Assembly (NCBI GenBank): GCA_001692895.1
Contig: KV748241.1
Span: 960,779 to 1,024,778 of the forward strand
DNA length: 64,000 bases
Direction of reading: 5' to 3'
Origin: Cenococcum geophilum 1.58
Taxonomy: Eukaryota > Ascomycota > Dothideomycetes > Gloniales > Gloniaceae
The notes below the pieces were generated by a model. The model worked only from the letters and a program-made list of their open reading frames with translations. It was not told where the DNA came from and did no database searches. Below, piece by piece: positions 1 to 9,463 of the stretch; positions within the stretch are counted from its first letter, which is position 1, and each line of letters opens with the position of its first letter. The translations under genes and the position numbers were made by a program.

Positions 1-1075
1 AAGTCCTAGCGGTTCCTATAAGCCTTAGGGTAAAAAAGGGACGCTAGGCGGACAATACAGCAATTATATAGGAAATAGTAAGATAAACGGAACGCCTTAT
101 ACTAGGACTTAAAATCACCCAAATCTAATGGCTTTAATAGGAAAATGTAAACTAAGTATATAATGAGAATAATAAGAGGATATAAGGGTTACTAGAGACT
201 CGCTAGGGAGACGCCGGACAAACGCATGGCTCCCTTATTGTCAGCATATATATACTAGGAATGCAAAAACTCCTTATCTAAAAAGGAATAATTATAAATG
301 GCCTTATATATAATATAAGGCTCTACAACTACAGACTACGCCTAGAACAATGCTATTGCTATATATAATAGGGACACACCTAATCTATATGCGCAGCACA
401 GGTGTGCTACGGCCACTGTGTAGGCCCCTACAATATAAGATATTGCTTAAATCAAGACTAAATAAAATGCGCGAACTGCTACTAAAGCACACATAAGGCG
501 TGGGAGAGAGAAGACTGTATTAAATACAGGAGACGGAAGGTAAGGGCTTAATAGCTGCGGGAATAACTGCACGCTAGGTTATATAAATAAAAACAATAGG
601 CAATAAGCTAGGGGGACGCAGGCGCCTTTCTAGCGTTTCCTACCTTTAATACTAGAGGGCTAGGCCAGCCATCCTAAGCCTTAACGGGCTAGAAGCGACG
701 CCGCGTAATATTACTAGACTAATTAGGAATATAAGGGTCACAGAGGATATAAGGGAGAGGACGCCCCGTAGGAAGACCCCTATAGATAGTAATAGCAGGC
801 TTAAGACCAGGACAATTAAGAATTAGACTTAATGCGGTAAATATAATATTCGTAGCCGACCTATAAAGGGCATATAGCCGACTAGTAAGAATAGGGGAAG
901 AACCGGTAATAATAATAGATTTAGATATAGAAGCGCTAATAGGAACATAAGATACGGGAATAGAAAGCTCTATATAAAATAAGTAGTAACTAGGGTATAG
1001 ATATAAGAGATAGAAGCTCTGAATATTTTAAAGAAAGTGGAAATAGAAGAAGCGAGGAATAAAGGAGAGTTAAAG
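1..1075 (+). pseudogene. LINE-A ORF1 (gag-like RNA-binding protein), decayed, 5'-truncated
   Basis: ORF1 proteins of fungal LINEs bind the element RNA. A zinc-knuckle region is visible at about 405-520: a Cys-Tyr-Gly-His-Cys stretch followed by a Cys-x2-Cys-x4-His knuckle whose last Cys lies near 520. Several Trp/Gly codons have become stops. The same region in copy 2 spans about 13330-14640, and the window cuts off roughly the first 240 bp of the aligned part here. Assignment rests on the knuckle, its place upstream of the endonuclease and colinearity with copy 2. Confidence 0.7.
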
Positions 1076-1084
1076 GACCCTCGC

Positions 1085-1930
1085 CGGGGGTCCGCTACCT
1101 ATCTATTATATAGTATAACTGCGGCAACATAAACCACCGCCTTGTAAGGTCCCTACTAGACAGTCTAGACTTAGAGAAACACTATATCCTTATTATACAA
1201 GAACCGTATTATAATACCTTTATATAATCAACATACTGCCCCTAAGGATTCCAGCTCCTATATAAACCAAAAGCAGCTATACGCGTGTACTTTATAATCA
1301 GTAAGGCTATCAGCCTATCCTTATAGTTATGGCAGGCAGTTAACCTAGATATTGCAGTTATAACAATCTAAATATATAGGGGACCGGTATAAATTATTAA
1401 TATATATAACCCTAGGGTCGAAGGGGTTCTATAAATAGAGAATATTATATTAGTAATAAGCTTACTGGAAACCAAAGGTATAGAGTTTATCCTACTAGGA
1501 GACATAAACCTCCACCACCCGTGGTAGGGGGGTATCTATATTGCTGTAGATTAATAGTTAGAGTGCCTACTAAGAGCTATAGATATCTGGGGCCTTAAGC
1601 TAGCTACCCCCCTAAGAGCAATTATATGGCAATAAGGCACCGCCAGAAGTATAATTAACCTCATATTTATAGACGAAGGCCTATACTAAAGACTCGAAAG
1701 GTGCAACCCTAAAGAAGAATAGGTACTTACCCTAGACTATATCCCTATCTAAATACAGCTAGACCTGGATACTAAAGCGTAACTAAATAGAAAAAGATAC
1801 GTAATAAGGAAGCTTAAAACAAACAGTTTCCTTAATATAGTTAAATAATAACTCTAAGACCTAGAAGAAATCTACCTAATACCAAATAAGCGAGGCTTAT
1901 TGGCCACCCCTAAGGAAATTAACTAAAGAC
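1085..1930 (+). pseudogene. LINE-A ORF2, endonuclease part
   Basis: APE-like endonuclease domain that nicks target DNA to prime reverse transcription. Visible motifs are an early QEP-type block (residues IIQEPYYN, near 1190-1215) and the hallmark block GDINLHHPW near 1498-1528, followed by a RIP stop. Downstream there is an Asp/His-type motif with IFIDEGL near 1665. The reading frame is open apart from TAG/TAA codons that correspond to Trp or Gln. The hAT insertion interrupts it at 1931. Confidence 0.85.
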
Positions 1931-2100
1931 CAGTAAGGTTTTCAATATCAATACTGCTAATCAGATTAATTAATATTGTTACTAATCAATATTGGCGAGT
2001 ATTGGCGAGTATTGGCTATATTTGCAATATTTGCAGATCTTCTTAGCACCCCTTAAAATTTTTTTAACCCCAACATCGTACGGATAGATTATTAAATATC

Positions 2101-4206
2101 ATGGCTTCTAAAGCAGACTCATTACTTTTTACACCTATATTAGACTCCTTTAATATAGAGGAGTCGTTAAACCGCCAGCAAAAGAAGACTTCCAACCTAT
2201 GGACATATACTTAGGCTCCGGACAAAGATAAGGATACACACTATAAGAGAACAAGGCTTATGTACTGTAAATATTATACGACAATAGTACATTACTCAAA
2301 ATCTACTACAAACTTTTAAAATTACCTAAGAACTAAGCATAATATCCACTTAGAAAAGCAAGAGGGCCCTATTTATACGAAAACCCGCAATTAACTTCGA
2401 CATCTCTATATACAGCTCCGCGATATAAAGCAGTCAAACGATATTAATACGCTTACCCTTTAAAACACCCTAAATCGGGAAGCTATTGCTGCAGCGCTTG
2501 TTTCCTTAATTACCGTACGAAGACTCCCATTTAGAATAGTTGAATGGCCAGAGTTTCACGTATTTTATAGGGTCCTTAATCCAGAGGTTAAGGGTTATAT
2601 TACAACGGCTTACTCTACGGTTAATGGTATAATCCAGAATACATTTATAGTGCAGAAGGACATCGTATAAAAGAAGCTTTAATCAGCAATATCTAAGGTT
2701 TATCTCTCACTAAATATCTAGACATCCCTAAATCAACATCTTTTGCTTGGGGTTTGCGCACACTTTATAGATCGAAATAAAAGATTAAAAAGAGGCCTTC
2801 TTGCGCTTCGTACGACTCCATTACATAGCAAAGAGGATTAGTTCCAAACGCTACTTTTAATACTTTAGGACTATAGTATCGTATAGAGACTTGGTGCTAT
2901 TATCGCTAATAATATATCTATAAATAACGTCCTATGTTATACGATTCAGAAGTATTTTTAAGAAGAATACAATATGGAGTGGAAATCCATACACTAACAA
3001 ATCCGGTGCAATGGCCATATTATCTACCTTGCTGTTAAGGCCTTCCTCTTTAAAGACTTAATTTAAGAAGATAAGCTAATATTATACAACATTAAAGAGG
3101 AAAGAGGACTTAGAGTTAACCCAAACTCTAAAAGTAGCTAATTTCGAGCTCTTAGTGCACTGGGCAAACTCTATAATATTGTTATATATACTTGAAGCTC
3201 ACCTGGCCATACAAAAGACTTCTTTACTCTTGCTCAAAAAAGAATTCCATTAAATAATTGTATAAGATGGAATAGCTAGTATTAGATGCTTTAGGTTGCC
3301 TTAGAGCACGAGTTAGTAATTAATCTTTATATAAAGAAGCATGCTAAGACCTTAGGCGAAGATTTCTTAACTCTATAGGATTGGACTTCGCTTTATATAA
3401 TATACAACTTCCTCTAGATCTTTAAGAGGGTAACGTTAGAAACTCAGGGACATAATGCAACAATCTCAAATATTCTCTTTTTAATAGATATTCTTATAAG
3501 GCATTTTAAGCAAAGTCTTATAAGAATTCTCTTTACTTTTAAGAGTTTTTCTAATATTGTACGATAGGAACACTATAAGGATAATAGCTACTTTAGCTAA
3601 AGGAGTTAAATTGGATGGAAGGTATTTAATAAATACTACCTAAAGTCTAATAAATCCCCATTATACGCTGCGGCAATTATCCTTTATCCTAAACGTTGTA
3701 CGAAATATATTCGAGCAAATTAGGAAAAGAAATGGCAGAAAGCTGTATTTAAAAAGGTTAAAAGACTCTAGGAGGATTACCGATCGCAAGCTCTTAGGCC
3801 TAAGACTCTTTCTACCTAGCTATTAGTTTTACTATATAGGCAAGCCTCTACTAAACAAGAATTAGATTTATACAATTAGATTATTAAGGATCTTAATAAG
3901 TTTTCTTAACCTTAAAGCTAAGACAAGTATAATAACTATATTACTAATCCTCTAAGTTAAATTGGAAAGCTTTCTGCCCTTAAATAGTGGTGCTAAGAGC
4001 AACAGCGTATATAATGGCCACGACTATCGCTACTAGCTATTACTATTCTATTAATTCTAGTAATAAGTAATAAACCAGAACGATCCTTTTTAGGAGGGCG
4101 TTGTATAATTTTATGGAAGAGAATGCAAATGGGTGTTGAGAGTCTTAAAAGAGTAGAATATTTAAAACAATGGCAGCGAACTGAGCTCTTACTTAAGGTG
4201 GTTTAA
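2101..4206 (+). pseudogene. hAT transposase with BED-like zinc finger, RIP stops
   Basis: From ATG 2101 to TAA 4204-4206 is exactly 702 codons with no net frameshift; it is disrupted only by stops of the RIP type. The N-terminus has a BED-like finger (one Cys now Tyr, then a YLRTKHNIH His-x3-His block near 2315-2350). The middle has the hAT core, including a block reading MEWKSIH near 2971-2991. The C-terminus carries the hATC dimerisation domain, with NKPERSFLGGR near 4075-4107 and LKQWQRTELL near 4161-4190. Fungal hAT transposases such as Restless are of similar size. The protein would cut and paste the element using the 12-bp ends. Confidence 0.92.
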
Positions 4207-4435
4207 CTCATTTTTCATACAAAGCTTTTAATTTAATAGTATCTATCTTAATTATCTACATATATGCTAATCTGTTTTAATTTTATCGTATAAGATAACT
4301 ACTTAGCTTATACAGCACGTTAAGCTATAGATCTTATATAAGTGCTGCCAATAATCCTAACAGCTAGATATGTGCTAATATATACTAAATAAAAGTTCGT
4401 ATATACCTTATGCAAGAATAATTACGTTTTAGGCC
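4207..4435. other. hAT 3' non-coding, AT-rich
   Basis: AT-rich sequence directly after the transposase stop. It holds a possible poly(A) context but no reading frame or repeat that I can name. Confidence 0.5.
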
Positions 4436-4945
4436 GTAGCCCTAGGCTCGTCGTCAATTAATAACGGTGCCGCTGCTATGCTGTCCCTACCATTGCCACT
4501 AAGCCTTGCTTATAGCAAGCGCAGAGGTCCACTATTGTTACCTCTATCCTCGTCTTATACGGAGTAGCGGGATATATAGTTACGCCATTTATAATTCCTA
4601 CATGCTCCGCTAAAGTGCCTAGGTACCTAATAACACGATAAAAATGGGCGGTAGCCTAGGCGAGCGCCAAGGCACGTAATATACGGGTTACCTACCACCC
4701 GACCCCGAGATTATATAAGGATGGCGTTAATATACGAAGGCTAGTGCGAAGCTATCTAATAAGGGGAGATCGCGCCTTGTACAAACTCCATATCCTGCCC
4801 TAGAAGGGCCAGCAACGCACGGCTCTGCGGACTGTGACACCAGGGAGCTAACTGCTGGTGTCCTACAATAAGGACGGGGTTGGCGTTGGTGCCGGTGAGG
4901 GTAGTAGTGGCGGCGGCAGCGTTATAGAGGATAAGAGCCCTAAGT
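4436..4945. other. Unidentified GC-richer segment inside the hAT 3' region
   Basis: About 500 bp with clearly higher G+C than the surrounding hAT sequence and with more intact CpG and CpA. It is rich in GCC/GGC words and contains a GGT/GGC-rich stretch near 4870-4920. Neither strand gives an uninterrupted frame longer than about 60 codons. It lies between the transposase and the right subterminal repeats. It could be cargo, a second decayed gene, or a later insertion; I could not find convincing end repeats. Confidence 0.4.
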
Positions 4946-5290
4946 TAATATTAGCTTCGTATAATCTATCTAGAGGATATACATACATTATTATTGCTGT
5001 TGTTTATAAGGTAAAGTTAAAGTTAAAGTAAAGGGTTAATATTAAAAGATTATATAAAGGCGCGCTATTATATAACTAGATTACGTAGCTTAAGTCACAT
5101 AATTATATTATAAAACTGCCAATCTATGCCAATAATTTATATAATATTTATTTTTAAAATAAGTATATTTCTATTATAATAATTTTATCTAAAAATTGCT
5201 AATATTCTAATATTGACACTGCAAATATTAGCAAATGCCAATATTTTATTGGCTGGATTTTCGCTTATTAAAAACCTCACTGCTAAAGAC

Positions 5291-6191
5291 TAGAAAGGAT
5301 TTAGGCAGCGATTAAAAATAGGCTAGAAGAGCACTGCCCGATCTTAAAACTAGGCCCCTATATGCGATATATATGGTCCACACAATACGCAGTTTTAGTT
5401 ACCAGCTAATAACGAGCAAGAAGGAAATATACAAGTAGCTATAACCCTAAAGACAAGAGATAATACAAAGACATAAGAAACCAGCTAAAGAATACCCTAA
5501 AAAAAGAAGTAAGGAATAACTGGAGACGGTTTATAAACGAGTATACTTTTAACCCAAGCCTCCCCTATAATAAGGGCCTTTAGGCTATAGCAAAATAGGT
5601 AAAGAAAAAGGCAGGGCGCCTAGCAGAAGACCTATACCTACCACCCCTATAAAGAGCAGGAGAATTATAGGCTATAAATAATAACGATAAGAAGGCAAAG
5701 ATCCTTATAGAAAGGTTCTTCCCCTAACTAGCTCTAGCAGACCTTAGTAATATTATAGGCAAAACACTGGTAACTTGCCTACGGGTTAACAGCGACATAA
5801 TAACAGAGGAAATGGCTAGAACTATTAGCCGCCTTTTAAACAATACAGTACTAGGACTAGATGGGATTCCAAATAAGGCCCTAAAAACCTATAGCACTTA
5901 TAGCATCTTAGCTTATAGATATAGCCAGAGCATACTTTGCTATAGGCTACTACCCATAACTCAGAAGATCTATAACAACGGTTGTTCTATAAAAAGAAGG
6001 TAAAATAGATTACTCAATCCTAGGAAGCTACCGCCCTATTGCCTTAAAAAACACCCTTAGTAAGATCTTAGAAAGGGTAATAGCGGAACATATAGTAGAC
6101 ACGGTAGAGGAATACGCCCTACTACTATAAAGCCAAATAGGGGCAAGAAAGAACCGCTTAATACTATTAGTACTTACGCTACTTACTACTA
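5291..6191 (+). pseudogene. LINE-A ORF2, linker and reverse transcriptase N-part
   Basis: Continuation of ORF2 after the hAT. The RT begins with a block reading ARTISRLLNNTVLGLDGIPN (5812-5871), the LINE RT motif around GLDGIPN, and continues with SYRPIALKNTLSKILERV near 6020-6078 in another frame position after small indels. The frame then reads into IGARKNR, the conserved RT block 2 region. The 6192 insertion interrupts it at a point matching 16399-16400 of copy 2. Confidence 0.88.
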
Positions 6192-6295
6192 CATCAGGAA
6201 TTTTTTTTTTAGGCGTATTGTTGCAGTTTACGGCAAGTTGCGCAAACTGTACAATCACAGCAGTGGTATATAGTTGTTAGCGGTTTATATATTTT

Positions 6296-6480
6296 GCGGC
6301 AACCTACACAGAGCTACATAGAGCCTGTGCGTTTTGTAGCAACCTGCGCAGAGCTACGCAGAGCCTACGGCACCTCACGCAGAGCCTATGCGTTTTACAG
6401 CACCTCGCGTAGAGCCTATGCGTTTCGCACGTTTTATACATTTCGTATATTTCGCACGTTTTATAACAAAAAAACACCTT
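6296..6480. repeat. Degenerate tandem repeat related to the 12-bp unit
   Basis: Imperfect units of roughly 30-40 bp containing GCAGAGCCTATGCG and TTGCGGCAACCT variants. The GCAGAGCCT core matches the 12-bp minisatellite further right, suggesting a decayed part of the same satellite. The open frame across it has no recognisable domain. Confidence 0.6.
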
Positions 6481-6660
6481 AATAAATATTTTCTAAATTT
6501 ATTAAATAATTATATATTTTCATAGATTGCTATAATATACTTTTAAATATATTTATATTATAACTATATAAAATATAGAGCTATCTACTTAGGTAAAGGG
6601 AAAGCCTCTTATAGAGGCTCTAAATTGTTAATTAACGGTATTCCTAACAATCTGCTAAGG
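6481..6660. other. AT-rich block and short unique segment of composite A
   Basis: AT-rich sequence up to about 6590, then a segment containing GCCTC and GAGGC words with inverted complementarity. The latter (about 6600-6660) is a RIP-altered copy of composite C at about 59495-59570, showing that the composite family extends left of its pyrimidine tract. Confidence 0.55.
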
Positions 6661-6800
6661 CCTACCTACCTACCTACTTACCTGCCTACCTACCTACCTA
6701 TCTACCTACCTACCTACCTACCTGCCTACCTGCCTACCTATTTATCTATCTGTTTATCTGTCTATCTATCTATCTATTTATCTATACCTACCTATCTATA
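6661..6800 (+). repeat. Pyrimidine microsatellite (CTAC/CTGC/TCTA)n
   Basis: Four-base pyrimidine-rich repeat with CTAC, CTGC and later TCTA units. It occupies the same position in the composite as the tracts at 23763-23862, 59586-59756 and 60053-60145. Confidence 0.85.
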
Positions 6801-6867
6801 TTACCTTAATTTAATCTATTAATTAAATCGTTTATAGTATTCGCTGGCTAGTTATTTAAACGGTTGT
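6801..6867. other. Shortened unique block of composite A
   Basis: RIP-altered remnant of the roughly 220-270 bp unique block found complete at 23864-24085, 59762-60000 and 60146-60365. The TATTCGCTGGCTAG segment and the following AACGGTTGT match the end of that block. Confidence 0.6.
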
Positions 6868-7892
6868 NGTCTGGCTCTAGCAGCGGTTGTATAGCTCTAG
6901 CGAGGTTATGTAGCTCTAGCGATGGTCGTATAGTTCTAGCAACGGTCATCTAGCTTTAACAACGGTTATCTAGCTCTAACAACAGTTGTCTAGTTCTGGC
7001 GACGGTCATCTAGTTCTAGCAACAGCGACAGTTGTCTAGTTCTGGCGATGGTCGTCTAGTTATCTAGTTCTGGCGACGGTCGACGGTCGTCTGGTTCTGG
7101 CAACGGTCGTCTAGCTCCGGCAACGGTCGTCTAGCTCTGGCGACGGTCAACGGTCGTCTAGTTCTAGCAACGGTCGTCTAGCTCCGGCAACGGTCGTCTG
7201 GCTCTAGCAATAGTCGACGGTCGTTTAGCTCCGGCGACGGTCGTCTAGCTCTGGCTCTAGCAACAGTCATCTAGTTCTAGCAACGGTCGTCTGGTCGTCT
7301 AGTTCTGGCGACGGTCAACGGTCGTCTGGTTCTGGCGACGATCGTCTGGTTCTGGCGACGGTCGTCTGGCGACGGCAACAGTCAACGGTCGTCTGGTTCT
7401 GGCGACGGTCGTCTAGCTCCGGCGACGGTCGTCTGGCTCTAACGACGGTCATCTGGCTCTAGCGATGGTCGACGGTCGTCTGGCTCCAGCAACGGTCATC
7501 TAGCTCTAGCTCTGGCGACGGTCGTCTGGTTCTAGCGACGGTCGTCTAGTTCTGGCGACGGTCGTCTAGTCGTCTGGTTCTAGCGACGGTCATCTAGCTC
7601 CGGCGACAGTCGTCTAGCTCTAACAACGGTCATCTAGCTCTAGCGATGGTCGACGGTCGTCTGGCTCCGGCAACGGTCGTCTAGCTCTAGCGACGGTCGA
7701 CGGTCGTCTAGTTCTGGCGACGGTCGTCTAGCTCCAGCGACGGTCGTCTAACTCCAGCAATAGTCGTCTAGCTCTAACAACGGTCGTCTAGCTCTGGCGA
7801 CGGTCGACAGTCGTCTAGTTCTAGCAACGGTCGTCTGGTTCTAGCGACGGTCGTCTAGTTCTAGCGACGGTCGTCTGGTTCTGGCGACGGTC
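6868..7892 (+). repeat. 20-bp minisatellite array, about 50 units
   Basis: Consensus TGGTTCTGGCGACGGTCGTC. Units differ mainly by G/A and C/T transitions, with occasional phase slips of 6-8 bp that duplicate GACGGTC. There are no unique spacers between units. Much shorter arrays of the same unit occur at 23375-23762, 24086-24210, 60003-60052 and 60366-60540. Confidence 0.92.
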
Positions 7893-8029
7893 CTCAGCTG
7901 GCTGCCGTTCTGGTGCCTCCCTAGGTAGGGAGGATATAAGGAAGGAAGGGTAAAAAATAAGGTGGCTACCTAGGTGTATATATAGAGGCTATCAGGAATA
8001 TAGCGGGGACCCGATAGTAATGTATCATG
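7893..8029 (+). other. Unique block between the 20-bp and 12-bp arrays (composite A)
   Basis: It contains the CTGGCTGCCGTTC start, a GTAGGGAGGAT stretch and the later block ATAGCGGGGACCCGATAG. It matches 24211-24322, and 60541-60645 joined to 63793-63829. In this copy the TA at 7990-7991 is the uninterrupted version of the site occupied by the mariner element at 60646-63790. Confidence 0.8.
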
Positions 8030-9190
8030 CGGAGCTTTATACAGAGCCTCCATACGCAAAGCTTCGCGCAGAGCCTCGTGCAGAGCCTCTATACATAGAG
8101 CTTTGTGTAGAGCTTCGTATAGAGCTTTATGGAGAGCTTTTAAGTAGAGCTTCGTGTAGAGCCTCTATACGCAGAGCTTCGCGTAAAGCCTCGTATAGAG
8201 CCTTATATAAAGCTTCGTGTAGAGCTTTATACAAAGCTTTAAGCAGAGCTTCGCGTAGAGCTTCGAGCAGAGCCTCATATAGGCTTTAAGCAGAGCTTTA
8301 AGTAGAGCTTTGTATAGAGCTTCAAGCAGAGCTTTATGTAGAGCTTTAAGTGGAGCTTCATACAAAGCTTTATATAGAGCTTTATGTAAAGCTTTGAGCG
8401 GAGCTTTGTGTAGAGCTTCGAGCGGAGCTTCGTGTAAAGCTTCGTGCAGAGCTTCATACGGAGCTTTATATAGAGCTTCGAGCAGAGCTTTAAGCAGAGC
8501 TTCGTGCGGAGCTTTATGTAGAGCTTCAAGCAAAGCTTCAAGCAGAGCTTTAAGCAGAGCTTTAAGCAGAGCTTCAAGCAGAGCTTTGTGTAGAGCTTTA
8601 AGCAGAGCTTTATATAGAGCTTCGAGCAGAGCTTTATATAGAGCTTCGAGCAGAGCTTTATATAGAGCTTTAAGCAGAGCTTTATATAGAGCTTTAAACG
8701 GAGCTTCATGCAAAGCTTCGTGTAGAGCTTCGTATAAAGCTTTGAGCGGAGCTTTACGTAGAGCTTCGAGCGGAGCTTTGTATAGAGCTTCGTGCGGAGC
8801 TTTATACGGAGCTTTATACAAAGCTTTAAGTAGAGCTTCGTGTAGAGCTTTATATAGAGCTTTATATAGAGCTTCGAGTAGAGCTTCGAGCAGAGCTTTA
8901 TATAGAGCTTCGTATAGAGCTTCGTATAGAGCTTTGAGCAGAGCTTTGAGTAGAGCTTTATGTAGAGCTTCGAGCAGAGCTTCGTGTAAAGCTTCGTATA
9001 GAGTTTTATGTAGAGCTTTATGCAGAGCTTCGTGTAGAGCTTCGTATAGAGCTTTAAGCAGAGCTTCGAGCAGAGCTTTATATAGAGCTTTAAGCAGAGC
9101 TTCGTGTAAAGCTTTATGCAGAACCTTGTGTAGAGCTTCATATAGAGCCTTGTGTAAAGCTTCGTGCAGAGCTTTATATAGAGCTTTGTG
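8030..9190. repeat. 12-bp minisatellite array, nearly 100 units
   Basis: Consensus GAGCTTCGTGCA, with variants such as GAGCTTTATATA. Each unit contains the palindrome AGCT. Because the period is a multiple of three, several frames on both strands stay open for 200-360 codons, giving four-residue peptide repeats. Those frames have no domain and no start context and are treated as a by-product of the repeat. The same unit occurs at 24323-24690 and 63830-64000. Confidence 0.93.
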
Positions 9191-9197
9191 GTTATAG

Positions 9198-9461
9198 TAT
9201 TAGGATTTTTTTTAGGCGCGTTATTACAGCTAAAAATTAGGGTCTGCAAAACCTGTATAAGCCGCGATTTCAGTAATTTATAGTAATTTGCACGAGTAGC
9301 CTGTATATTTNTAGTAATTTGTAGTAATTTGCACGAGTAGCCTATGTNTTTGTAGCAAATTGCCGTAAGTTGCCGCAAATCGCTAAAATCGCGACTTACG
9401 CAGGTTTTGTAGACCTTGATTTTCGCTTACAACAACGTGCCTAAAAAAAAATTTCCTGATG
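9198..9461. mobile_element. MITE-like palindromic element at the right end of composite A
   Basis: About 264 bp. The left arm 9198-9275 and the reverse complement of 9384-9461 align over some 78 bp, including the T-run, AGGC and a GGTCT(A/G)CAAAACCTG core, differing mostly by transitions. The centre holds a direct repeat of about 25 bp containing TAATTTGCACGAGTAGCC. The outer end doubles as the right terminus of the 3.27 kb block. It encodes no protein. Two ambiguous bases (9311, 9348) lie inside. Confidence 0.75.
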
Positions 9462-9463
9462 TA

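Larger units (their letters stand above)
1931..5282 (+). mobile_element. hAT-superfamily DNA transposon, complete, RIP-mutated
   Basis: The element starts CAGTAAGGTTTT and ends with the inverse complement AAAACCTCACTG, differing at one position by a G-to-A change. It is flanked by a perfect 8-bp target duplication CTAAAGAC (1923-1930 and 5283-5290), the hAT length. LINE-A copy 2 carries the uninterrupted site near 15490. Subterminal repeats built on CAATATT/GCAAATATT and TATTGGC occur within 150 bp of both ends. The transposase frame fills the 5' two thirds; the 3' kilobase is non-coding or unidentified. Confidence 0.94.
6192..9461. mobile_element. Composite A: minisatellite-filled block with terminal inverted repeats and TA duplication
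   Basis: Both ends read CATCAGGAA followed by a T-run and AGGC (left 6192-6226; right is the reverse complement, ending 9461). The block is flanked by TA (6190-6191 and 9462-9463), and LINE-A copy 2 shows the same site without it (16399-16400). Inside, in order, are a degenerate repeat, a pyrimidine tract, a 20-bp array, a short unique block, a 12-bp array and a MITE-like palindrome. No transposase is present. Ends plus TA fit a non-autonomous Tc1/mariner-type element, but the inverted repeats agree well for only about 35 bp, and the right end also belongs to the nested MITE. Confidence 0.72.

Noticed and set aside
6028..6258. 76-codon minus-strand gene
   Set aside because: It is antisense to LINE-A reverse transcriptase and runs into the composite A inverted repeat.
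6868..7892. CRISPR-like repeat array
   Set aside because: The 20-bp units are directly contiguous, have no unique spacers, and the region is eukaryotic transposon sequence.
8165..9378. Long open frames of 218, 295 and 367 codons as genes
   Set aside because: They follow the 12-bp repeat on both strands, code for four-residue repeats in every frame, and lack any domain.
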